Shown: positions 36,451-47,700 of the stretch, in pieces
How the letters are laid out: every line of letters starts with the position of its first letter
Numbering within the stretch: the stretch's first letter is position 1
Source: Tanytarsus gracilentus
Taxonomy: Eukaryota; Arthropoda; Insecta; Diptera; Chironomidae
Assembly (NCBI GenBank): GCA_038502055.1
Contig: JAXRKN010000045.1
Span: 9,103,501 to 9,167,500 of the forward strand
Direction: 5' to 3'
Length of the DNA: 64,000 nucleotides
Notes under the pieces: generated by a model
Seen by the model: only the letters and a program-made list of their open reading frames with translations
Told to the model about the DNA's origin: nothing
Database searches by the model: none
Translations under genes and position numbers: made by a program

Positions 36451-38255
36451 ATGCGAGTTTTATTAAAGTGTTTGGCAGTCTTTTTGGTACTTAGTCGCGT
36501 CGAGGCTAAAACAAACGTGCTGTTTATCATGTTGGATGACTTTCGTGGTGGCATTAATGCGCTGGGCGATAAATTGGCAAAGACACCGAACATGGATCAG
36601 TTGGTTGCAAAGAGTTATTACTTTACACACGTGTTTGCACAGCAAGCACTTTGTGCACCTTCCAGAAATTCGATGCTCACCTCACGACGCCCCGATACTT
36701 TATTGACTTATAACTTTCAGCATTACTGGCGGACATTTGCTGGAAATTTCACGACTCTACCGCAATATTTCAAACAGCTTGGCTATCGAACGGAATCGAT
36801 TGGAAAGATTTTTCATCACGGACCATCGTCAAATAAATCAGATGATTATCCCTACAGTTGGTCATCGCCAACTTTCATACCGTCATCTCAAGACAATCGA
36901 AACAAACCCGTTTGTAAGAGCGACGATGATGGTGAGCTTCGAAAGAATTTATTATGTCCGGTAGTTGTGGATTTGCAACCCGATCAAACACTACCCGATA
37001 TTCAGTCCGCTACAAAGGCTCGAGAATTTCTCAACACAGCACGCGACTCAGATAAACCATTTTTCTTGGCCGTTGGATTTTATAAGCCACACATTCCGCT
37101 TAAATTTCCAATCGAATATCTTAAACGCCACGACATTAATGATTTTCGAAAGGACCATTTGCGGCCGGTTGATATTCCATCAGTTGCATGGGCGCCATTT
37201 AATGACATAAGAGATCGGGAAGATGTTAGAGCTCTCAACTTAAGTTGGCCTTTTGGGCCGATTCCAAGTGAGTTCTCGGCACGAATTCGACAGCACTATT
37301 ATGCATCGGTATCGTATGTTGATGAGCTTCTTGGTGGAATTCTTGAGGCTGTGAATCTCTCGAACACGATCATCGTATTAACATCCGATCATGGATGGTC
37401 GCTCGGTGAGCATGGAGAATGGTCAAAATATCAAAACTTTGATGTCTCATTAAAAGTTCCATTAATCATTTTCAATCCAAAAATGCCGCAAGCGCGAGCT
37501 CGAAGAATTAATTCAATTGCCGAACTCATCGACATTTTTCCAACACTAATTGACGTGGCTGGACTTCCACAAATTTCAAAATGTAAGCACCACTATTCGC
37601 TAGATAATTATGAAGATGATAATGTGACATGTACGGAGGGCAAAAGCCTCTATCCGAAAATGATAAATGACGCAACAGAAACTGATGATGATGCAATGGC
37701 CTTTAGTCAATATCCACGGCCTGGTTTTTATCCATCAATAGTTCCAGACAGCGATCAACCGAAACTTCGTGAGATAAAAATTATGGGCTATTCGATGAGA
37801 ACAAATCGCTTTCGTTACACGGCTTGGATAAAGTTCAACAATAAAAAATTTAAGAGAAGTGAGTGCGATTTTTTGTCGTTAAATTTAAGAAAAATTTTAA
37901 GTTTAATTTGATCAAAAATATTCTTATAAAATATACCTTTAGAGTTTAAGTAAATTCAGCAAAAAAAATCGTTCATAAAGGGCATAGTTATGAATTTAAT
38001 TTAAGGAATCGAACCTGATTTTCTGAACATTTTATCATTCAATTCATTTTCATTTTTAAATAAATTTCTAAATTATCATTTTCAGACTGGCAGCAAATAT
38101 TTGGCGAAGAATTATACGACCAGAGCTTTGATCAGGATGAAAACATAAACCTCGCAAATCGGCCTGGATTCGAAGACATTAAGAATGAATTAAAGCAACA
38201 GCTCATGAAACAATTTCCAAAGAAAATAATCCGCTCGGGACTTCATCGTCTTAAC
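36451..38255 (+). CDS. Ids: iduronate 2-sulfatase
   Basis: Lysosomal enzyme that removes 2-O-sulfate from iduronate in heparan and dermatan sulfate. Exons 36451-37858 and 38086-38255 join in phase 1, giving 525 residues against about 550 in vertebrates. The signal peptide is MRVLLKCLAVFLVLSRVEA. The metal-binding start of the sulfatase fold (NVLFIMLDDFRGG) follows. The sulfatase signature is CAPSRNSMLTSRRPDT; its cysteine is the one converted to formylglycine. Other matches are TTLPQYFKQLGYRTESIGKIFH, FFLAVGFYKPHIP, and TSDHGWSLGEHGEWSKYQNFD with the second metal and substrate residues. Several N-glycosylation sites (NFT, NKS, NLS, NVT) suit a lysosomal protein. An AATAAA is at 38275. Confidence 0.96.
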
Positions 38256-38274
38256 GTTAAAATACATTAAACAA

Positions 38275-38280
38275 ATAAAA
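38275..38280 (+). terminator. polyadenylation signal of Ids
   Basis: AATAAA 19 bases after the stop codon, followed by an A-rich and then T-rich stretch. This would give a very short 3'UTR. Confidence 0.45.
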
Positions 38281-39679
38281 AAATTCGTATGTCAACTCTC
38301 TTTCTTTTTTTCGGCGTCTCTACGCAGAAAATCCGATTTAGTGTCATTAATTATTCGCACAATGGAAATAAAATGTGTCTCCCTATCATAAAAAAAAAGA
38401 CCACGGCTTTGTTTGCAAATCTTTCATTCTTTTTTTCTCAGCGCTCTTCGCTGAAAGAATGTTTGAGATATTGTAAATCAATTATTCCGTACAATGCAGC
38501 ATGTTAATCATGTCTGTTCTCTGTCTTATGTTCGCTTTCAATTTTATTTCTCTTCCCTTCGTTGCATAAAAAATGGAAAATATTTGTAGATGTTTTTTTG
38601 CCTCTTTTTTTTTGTTATTCCATGCAATTCGCGAAATCATGGAATAAAATTATGCTCGTCGTCTCTTCTAGACGATTGCAAATTGCAAATTAGTCTCGGA
38701 TATTCTTCTGCCGTTCCATTGACTTCAACTGGCAGCTCGCTTTTTATTTACAATTTAATTTTAATGAATGGTCTGCGAAATCGCTACTTCCACTAATTAG
38801 TCATAAAATCAACCTTCCGGTTTTGCGTTAATTCACTTGAAGAAATTAGAGAAAAGTCAATTTACACTTGAACGGCAAATTATTGTTAATTTTTATCGTT
38901 AACAAATTTAGAAAATTTAACTCGAAATAAAATTCTATTAATTCATTGTCACTTAATGGTAGAGAAAGAATTTAATCAATTTTCACCTCCAACAAGTTAT
39001 TCTTGTTCACTCCATTAGAGAGATTCTTAACGTAGGCTGATTATAGTTTAGCGAAAAAAAATTAATATCCTCCGCGTGTGCCATTGAGATGTGTTATTTA
39101 GCTGATAATCATTTGACAAGCGACAAGAGGTTTTGTTTGTGAAAAAGTCAGAAGAAAAATGTTAAATTAACAAGACCATAAATGAATAGCGTAAATTTGG
39201 GTAAACTCGATGAATTTGGCAAAGTAACGGTTGGTGTGAAAATCACCCAAATTAAAATGACACGACTCTCATCTCACTTTAATTTTTTCGATTTGTAGGC
39301 AATCGTTTTGCCTTAATTTTTTATCTTGATCCAGAGTGTGACGACGATCGTGTTTATTTAAAAATTCTCTCATGAGGGCCATTCTAAATTGTGTACCGTT
39401 TAGAGATGATTTTTTGAAGAGATTTTAATTGCTCGTATCCCGCGCGCGTTTATAGTGAATTAATTTTGTATTCAAATTATGGGTTTTAATTACATTTAAT
39501 GACATATTAAAAATGTATTAAAGAGTTATTTAGAACCACGTGAAATTTAACCGTTAAAAGTTAAATTCAAATATTTTTTGTGACGTCACAAACTCTCTCT
39601 CACTCGCGTGTCAATACCGCTCTCATCTAAATTGTTAAATATCAAGTTTTATATTTGTTTTATAAGTTATTTGTGCATA
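38281..39679. other. intergenic region upstream of the cortex-like gene
   Basis: 1.4 kb of spacer. Open frames of 68-72 codons at 38289-38507 and 38590-38796 are T-rich and show no family features. One AACCGTTAAA motif lies at 39549-39558, about 120 bases before the next start codon. The leader of the next gene is within the last 100 bases. Confidence 0.4.
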
Positions 39680-41330
39680 ATGTCTTCGCATTTTCCAAAA
39701 ATACCGAGTATAGTAGGCAAGAACTATGTGATCGGTGAAGATTTCGATGTCATGAAGCGATACTCGATGGAAAATGAATTTTCTGCAGATCGCGTAAGTA
39801 TTGAAATTTAATATCGTTAATTTTATTACTTTAAAGCATTTTAATCGACTTCCAGAATGTGTTTAAATTCACCACTGATCGTCTTGTACCAGCTCGAGCG
39901 CAAACATGCTCGGAATTTCTGCTCAAAAAGAAGGAAGAGGATTTTGATATTTCTCTCTCGGAAAATAATTTAAGAACGATGAAAAAAGTTCAATATCAGA
40001 ATCAATTGCGTGCAATGTTCAATGAGCAGCAAGAGGAAAAGTGTAAGCGGACACCAGATAAAGAAAAGAAGAAGAAATCTAATCCGGCACTGCTTCATCT
40101 CGATTGGGCATGCAAGTTGAGTAACACTCGCGACAAGTTTCTGCCAGACTTTGAGACACTCGAGAAGAAAAATTTCTCTAGCATTCGTAAGTTTTTTTTT
40201 AAAATTTGTCCGTTAAAATTTTTTAAATTTAAAATACCCACAGACACATACATTTGGTCTTCGAATCAAATAATTGCGGCCTCATCAAATCGAAAGGTTT
40301 GCCTCTACCATCCTATGAATGGATTTACACGTGCTCTCGACATCAGCGGCCGTGTCTCTCTCGCCTTCTCAAACAATGGCAATTTCTTGGCTATGGCTTA
40401 TCGAAAATCACGACGCGCTCAATATGACTTTGACCTCTACATCTTTAGGATGCAACAGAATGCACTTTTTAAGAGCGAAAAACTCGACACGGCTAAAATT
40501 CGAACGTCAATAAAGGATGATATAACGGCGATGTGCTACACACAAAACGACACGTTTCTAATGGTTGGCACGAGCAGTGGAGACATTCATGCTTTAGAAA
40601 ACATTCAAAAAAATAGCGTCAACTCATGGCACGTTTTTAAGACACTCACTCATAGTCACAAGCACGAAATCTCAAAGATTTGCTTCTCCGCTCGTTATCA
40701 ATACATGGCGACATTGGATGTTAAGGGAGAATTTAAGATTTGGAATGGCGGCTCTATGACATACATCTTCACTCATCAAAAGGAGGAATCGAGAATGTAT
40801 AAATTATTTGAGTGGCATCCGTACATCGAGAACGAGTTGATTTTCGGAAGAATTTATTATCCAGCCTTATTTTTATTTAACGTCACTGAGAAGAAAGTCG
40901 TTGCGGGCTTCATGAATTGGAAGGACGATTGGGAGCTTACAAGTATCGCCTTTAATCCCGTCACTGCACAACTTGCAGTTTGCTTCTATAATCAAGGTAA
41001 TGACTTTAAAAATTATCAAAAAGTTGATCCTTAAGTAAATTAAATTTAACTTTTCCAGACGAATACATAAATCGCGTATCGATTCTAGCATCAATGAGCC
41101 AAGTTATAAGCACATTTGACTTTGACTACGTCGAGGGAGGTCTGAAGCTATTTTGGAACAAAAGTGGCACGATGCTCGGTGCCGGTGCGCAGTCATTTCG
41201 ATTTGGCTTTTGGAGCTTCTACAAGAATCGCGATTTTCACATGCAAATGGCGGGTTGTCCAAATAATTCTGAGAAAAAATCCAAGGAAATTCTTACGCTT
41301 GGCGATTCCAAGCTCAATTGCCTTCGTTAA
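39680..41330 (+). CDS. cort: cortex-like Cdc20/Fizzy-family APC/C activator
   Basis: WD40 co-activator that brings substrates to the anaphase-promoting complex; cortex is the diverged meiosis-specific member in insects. Exons 39680-39793, 39856-40186, 40244-40996 and 41059-41330 give 489 residues. The N-terminal region holds a C-box-like motif, TDRLVPAR (family DR[F/Y]IPxR), needed for APC/C contact. The propeller follows with weak WD repeats (YIWSSNQIIAAS, KVCLYHP, ISKICFSARYQYMATLDVKGEFKIWN, WELTSIAFNP). The protein ends in CLR, resembling the Ile-Arg tail of these activators. The 57-base intron at 40187-40243 is a multiple of three with no stop, so reading through it would insert 19 lysine/phenylalanine-rich residues; splicing fits the family better. 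Family membership is solid. The cort assignment rests on its high divergence from canonical Cdc20 and Fzr. Confidence 0.8.
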
Positions 41331-41408
41331 TTATTATTTTTTAAGTTAAATTGTTCTTTATTTGCATTATCGCAAGTTTGTTAACTAATTATTCATATGA
41401 TTTTGTAA

Positions 41409-41414
41409 AATAAA
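41409..41414 (+). terminator. polyadenylation signal of the cortex-like gene
   Basis: AATAAA 79 bases after the stop codon. The minus-strand frame that ends at 41461 begins just beyond, so the two genes would be tail to tail. Confidence 0.5.
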
Positions 41415-41460
41415 TTGTTTCACATTCAAAAGTTTCCTTCCATTTAAATTGAATTGCCAT

Positions 41461-41733
41461 TTAAAGAACTTTTATTTCTCTATCCGCTAGAACCATTGTG
41501 ATTTTTCCGTCCGCAACTTGACATGTAGCCAGTGTAAAGCAATTAAGAATGTCACGAGACATACAAAAGTCGATTTGATTGCATGCCAACGACATTAACC
41601 TCCGCCTTTCTTCCGTCGACTCACATTCATGATCGTCTTCATAGAGCAGAAAATAACATCGACATGTGAACATGAGCTTTGGAGTAATTTTTTTTCTTTC
41701 TACAAAATCAAATGAATTCTCAGAATCTCGCAT
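41461..41733 (-). CDS. tentative small gene, 90 residues, unrecognised
   Basis: A single open frame from an ATG at 41733 with an A-rich upstream context. It has higher GC and more balanced codon use than the surrounding spacer, which is why I keep it. The product is hydrophilic with seven cysteines (TCRCYF, ECESTEER, ACNQIDFC, LNCFTLATCQ) and ends in KITMVLADREIKVL. There is no signal peptide or recognised domain. A TTTTGTAG inside the 5' part of the frame could be a 3' splice site, so the frame could also be the last exon of a longer gene. It is tail to tail with the cortex-like gene. Confidence 0.4.
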   Translation of the reverse strand: MRDSENSFDFVERKKITPKLMFTCRCYFLLYEDDHECESTEERRRLMSLACNQIDFCMSRDILNCFTLATCQVADGKITMVLADREIKVL

Positions 41734-44700
41734 TTTTCATTTTTTTAATGTACAAGTCATCATTCTAAATGACATTTTTCTCTCACAAAAAAGAAAATTG
41801 AAAATTTTTCAGTGACAATTAATTTCTTATTAAGCAACAACTTCATAACTGAAAAAAAAAATCATTGCACTCTCTATGGAGTAATGCACACGTACGCACA
41901 TATCATAATCTAAATTATAGCGTCAATTAACTTTCACTCATGCTTGCACCAAATTAAAGCTCAACAAACTGTAATTCAATCTCACATCGAGTGCTCGCGT
42001 CTAGTTATGAATGACGATGAGAAAATGAAATTATTACAGTTTTTAATTATAAACCTGCAGATTTTAATCCACTGAAGTGCATTGTAAGTAAATAATTACT
42101 AATGAATGCCTTTCCAGCTGTGTAAACATGGAGAAATTATCCTTGCCTCGTTGAGATATTTTTGAGTTAATGGACTCATTTTTTAATATCTTAAAAAAGA
42201 AATTTTCCAATATCCGGGAATGTAAACAAATAACCTTAATTACCAATTATTTGCTTCAAATCACAAAATGTTTGATTATGCTGCATTTATTACCCAAAAT
42301 AGTCATTCATTATCATTTATTTTAATGACATTTTTAGTGTTAACATAATTATCTCATGCTGTTCCGCTAATCACTTAAAATTTGTCTGGAATTTTTCCAT
42401 TAAAATTTTTAAAGGTTGCAACTGGCGAGTATTGAAACTTTTCGTGATTCAAATGGCACTAATTAATTAAAAGATTTTCAATTTTAGAGTTTATGCAAAT
42501 CACTGAATGAGAAATTTAGACATTTCTTCTCGTTTAAATTAGTCAATCAGGCAGCTGCCGTCGAGTCGAGATTAATTTATGTAAAATTAATTTATTTTCT
42601 TCTTATAGATCACCCAGATGGATTTTTGAAAGTATTTTAAATAATTCAATTTCTAATTTTTTTTATAAAATAAATAAATTTTCCACCCCTTGAAAAAATT
42701 CCGATTACTTTTTTTGCATTTAAAATTTCTACATCCATGAGATCGCTAAAATGCCGCATCATTTCGACGAAAGAAAAAGAGAATTTTTTGGTGTTGGCGA
42801 AAAAGTCGGTTAGTGGTGCCATGGCGAAGCGAAAAAGCATTTAAAAAAGAGATGAAAATGGAAAAATTGTTGAAGTCGAGTACGAATAATAAAATTCCAT
42901 TGATCTCAAAACAATTCAGACTTAAAAGAGTGAGAGAGATGCGAAGAGCTTTTAAAGTAATTATCTAATAACATGTTAAATTCCATTTTCGGACAAGTGC
43001 TTGATTCTCTTCGATACTTTCTTCGTTGCTTCTTCTTCTTTCTCGCTTACTACTCGAATTAATTCATCGATAGTCGTCGAATGCTTTTATGTAATAAAAA
43101 TACACACTGATCGTTCATGCAAGGGATGAGAGACTTTTTAAATTTTTAACGGTTATTTTTAATTTAAATTTTTAACGATAAATTTTTTAAAATTCTAAAA
43201 TACGTTAAATATCAAAATTTATGCTGTCCACCCCTTGAATCAACCTCCTGTCTGTCCATCGTTAGTTAGATACTGCCGTCGTTTGAGATTTCAATGAATG
43301 GAAGAAATTCTTTTTCAATTATTTAGCTCTTAAATCGGCAATCCCAAGCTTAGCCGAAGAAAGAAAGAAAGAAAAAGTTTTTCTACTCTCTCGGCTCACT
43401 TGCTGATCATTTCAATTAATCGAAATGAAAAATTAATTATTTTACGCCCAAATGGAAAGTCTATGAATCTTAAAACAACAATTTATGTCTGCATCGCTAA
43501 CATGGCAAGTCAAATTGGACAACAAAGACCCGCTACTGAATGTAATCTCGCTATTCTACATATTTCCATAGTCTTCTCCTCCCATCCATTGACAATCGAC
43601 GCACTTCTTCTCACATTTGGCCCACTAAACTGTTTTCTGAGTCGTTTGTGCGCATTATAATTTAATTGCTAGTTATCATCAGCACGTAGCTTCTTCTTGT
43701 CGACTTGTCTCCATTTTTTTGGGCATTTTTTACACAATTTTTTCTCAGACATATCTGCATCGTCATGTCTGACTCGCTTCTCTCTTGTTTTCTATTTAAT
43801 TCTATTTAATAACTATGTGTCGTCATCTAATGATGATTGTCATTATCTTTAGTGTTATTATTTTTAATCGACACGATAATGGTTAAGTTTGAACTATTTT
43901 TTTTTTGCTGAAAAGATTTTTTAGGGGAGATTTAAGGAACTAGAACGAGTATGAAGGTGATTGATGTCTTGCAATGATTTGAAATTTTTTAATTAATAAT
44001 TAAAAGTTAGCAAAATAGTTGAAATATAAAATTTAAAAATTTCTTAAATTTCAACAATTTTTGAAGAATTTTCCTGAATTTTCAAAAAATCCAAAAAAAA
44101 TAAATTGCTCAAATTTTAAAATTTCTCACTTGACGCATTTTTCAAAAAAAACCCAAACCTCAATATTAAAATTGTTTGTTTTTCTCCGCAGCATAAATTA
44201 CATCATTTAAAAATACGGAGATTTATCTTCAGATAGATTGCACCACTTCACGCGATGCCTCAATATTCTCAAGAGAATTTCTCACATTTCCTCGATGACT
44301 TTATGGCCGTCAATAAAATTTTTTATGGAATTTTTTTGGACACCCAGAACAATGCATCGTGACACAATGTCAGCATAATGTTGTTAATTATCGCGACTTC
44401 TTCAGAGAACTTTTTTTCGAGGGCAATCAGCGTGCTGATGAATGATGGTGATTTGAGTGTCGGTGAGGAATAAAACGAAGACAAATTATTCAAATGAGGA
44501 AGTTTAAGACTGATGCTGTAAAAAGTGTTTTTCTGTCTTTTCTTGCTCTATCGTAAAGACATAAAATTTCCCTCCACATAATGAAGATGTTTAAGCATCT
44601 TAATTGGCAAAAAAAAAGAGTCATAAAGCCAAAAAGGAAAGAGATTGTTTTATGGTTCTTAATGGACGATTAGTGGATCAATTTATTATCATGATCACCA

Positions 44701-47700
44701 CGTCTCTGAAAAAGGCAAATTCTATTTATTGAATTCAATCAGGCTCACGCGGGCATGCGAAAAGAATTTTAATGTGCGGTCATAAAAGAAATTATTCATT
44801 CTTTGCGGATTATAATGGACATAGATTTCACTCCACTGACCTCAATTTTATCTTCAATTATTCAAGTACCCTAGGATGCAAATTTAAGCACGTACTTAAG
44901 TCTAGTCGAATGAGAAATTTCCTGCACATGTCAAGTGGAATTTTAAAATATGATTTAGATTTGTTTGAAATCGTAAAAAGTCGAGAATGTCAAGGCAGGA
45001 ACATTTAAAAAAATTAAAATTTTAAATTAATTTTAATGTTTAAAATGAAATTTACTTAATTTTTAAATGTGTCATAAATGCACACTCTCCAAATGTTAAT
45101 GCAGCCAGTGCACTTTAAGATGAAAAAACTGTAAATGATGCAATATCGTCGATAGAACGCTTAAAAGCAAGTCCAAGAGAAAAGGCACTGGAATGTAAAT
45201 ATTAAATGTTTGCTTGAGATTATCACTCGACTACGACAAAAGTGAGAGAGAGCGAAGATGAACATTGAAGGTGGAATAAGAAGAGGAGAAGAAAGATCTG
45301 AACTGGACATGTGTAAAAATCTAAAAATACGCTTAACCTGATGTTAATGCCAATGCCATCAACTCCAAGTAGGAGAAAAATATAATGACTCGCAAGGAAA
45401 GAGAAAAAGAAATCTCACAAGAGCGCCTCGTGCTGCCGCAGTAGTCAGTCGAGAATCGTTTAATTGAATTAAGGCAAGTTGAGTTTGATAGAAAGAACTG
45501 CGGAATGTTGCAGGCACTCTGTTATAGGACATCGCACCCTTTTTATCGTAGATTATGTTAACGTTTTTTAGCCGGTCTGACTACGCGAGTTTTTGTTGTT
45601 GGCAAACGTCATGGGAAAGCCATGAGGGACATTAAATTTTACGATGCATTATTTCTTCGAGTGAAGGTGTGCAGTTGAGATCAGGGCAAGACTTTCGCTG
45701 AATTTAGGGTGTGTGCTTGTATTGAGGACATTTACTTTTGTTCGTTATAATAATTCGTTGAAAACCGTTAAAAGTTTAAAAATATATTTTTTTAAATTTA
45801 GGACATGCATGACAAAATGAACACATAGAGCTGCATCAAAAGTCAACTACAATAAAATGTGAGCGCAAATAAATTTATGAGATGCTGAATAGATCGATGG
45901 ATAACCGACGAGAATGTCTTTAATGTCCATCCGATAGCTTGCTGAATTATAGCTTTGATATCAGTAATTTACATTCATTGAATTTTCTCGTCCATTCACA
46001 TCGCGATGAATGAGAATTTAATTCAATTTAAATATTTATAAATCTCAGACTTGTGGATGTGTCCCTCAAGTTGGTAATTTCCATAAGATTTGCCACCTTA
46101 CAATCAAGATGAGAACTCTCTAATGAGCGTTTGGAAAATTGAAAATAATTTAAATGAATTAATTCTGCATCTAAGAAAATTGCTATGCACCAGCACGGAA
46201 TTGCCTCTTATTAAATTGATTTCATGCCTCTTTACAAATTATGATCTAATTGAGTCTTTCACTCTCGAGAACGAATCTATTCAGACATCTTGTTTCAATT
46301 TTGCAGTGACTCCTATCAAGGTGTGTAAAATTATTTATTAAAAATTGTAACTTTTTTAAAAACTTTCCACCCCTTGAAATTTCTCATTATTTTCACTCGT
46401 TATCTGCGAACTTCAACTCGAGTGGAATTGCTCATTGTGTGAGTCTTGTTAGCACAATATTTTAGAACATTTTCCGGTATACATTTCAACAGTGATCTTT
46501 GAGATCATAAATCAAATTCTATGAGATCGGGAGCAGTCACATCAGCAGGCAAATCTAACAGAAAATTTTAATTAAAACTGAAAAAATTCTCAAAATCAAT
46601 TTTTGCTCGTTATGTGCGGACGAAAGAGAGTTAAAGAAAAATGCCCACGAGGTCGAGCTGCAAACTCACAACTCATTCAAGTGAAAGATAGTGCACTGGA
46701 TGAATGGGTTAAGAACGGAGAAGCTTTTTGCAATCAGTAAATGCGAGATAGAGAAAAACAATAAATTATGGTCATGACATTTCACATGAGCACATTATAA
46801 ATTATTTTATTTGAGGCCTGCGTTTGTTGGAGAAATGTGGAAAGGAAAGTTTTATGCGGTTCTAAGAATGACACATGCGGTGAGTCATGAGAGAGGTCTG
46901 GGAAAATTATCTTATGGTAAATTAACATTGCAAAATTAGTTCTGGGAATTTTTAAAATATTTTCTTTAATTTTTTTTGTGGAAGATTTAAAACAATTTTT
47001 TCATTTTTTTCCTCCCAAACATCTAAAAATAATTTATTTACCCCGAAGGGCTTTAAATGGACTCGAAAATGTGTCGAGAACCCAAATTATAATTTCTCAT
47101 GTTACCCAAAACAAAATTATGCCAACATCATAACTCACACCTCCTCTTGATTGATGAAAAAGTGAAACCCGATCGACTAATTTTAGTTTTAAATGCCTTA
47201 AAGGCTTTTTTAAATAAATTCTCTAAAGCAACAGAAAAATTTCTCTCTTCCTCGAAAAAGAATGATAAATCACATGACACAGTGAGATGACAACTCATAA
47301 GCGATTTCGAACAATACGATTGCTTCTTTGACATATTTATCTAACTGTTTATTTTTTTTGGTATTTTTCTTCATTTTTATAAAACAATTTATTCTCTTTC
47401 GGGAACATCATAATTTAATGTGAGCATATATAGTGAGTGTACAACATCGATCATGAGCTTTTTAATTTTTAATGTGTTAGCATCATCCGCGACTTATGCA
47501 CGCATTCTGTTAGGCGTTACTTCTTTTCTCGGAGCTCTCACAAAGTTAATCGAGTTGAAAAATTGAATTTTTTTCTTGGATTTTTCGTTCAGGTGCCTTC
47601 AGGGGATGGTGAGTATAGTTTTGAGAATTAACGACAGAAAATTGGACGAAGTTGATTTAAAATTTGTGTTAAATTTTTTGGAATGAGAAAATTTTGAGTT

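Noticed and set aside
46090..46341. 83-codon plus-strand frame in the gene-poor region
   Set aside because: AT-rich, no motif, no promoter or splice context; length is expected by chance in 10 kb.
47128..47334. Overlapping 60-70 codon frames on both strands around 47.1-47.3 kb
   Set aside because: Composition and overlap indicate chance frames; neither strand shows a recognisable protein feature.
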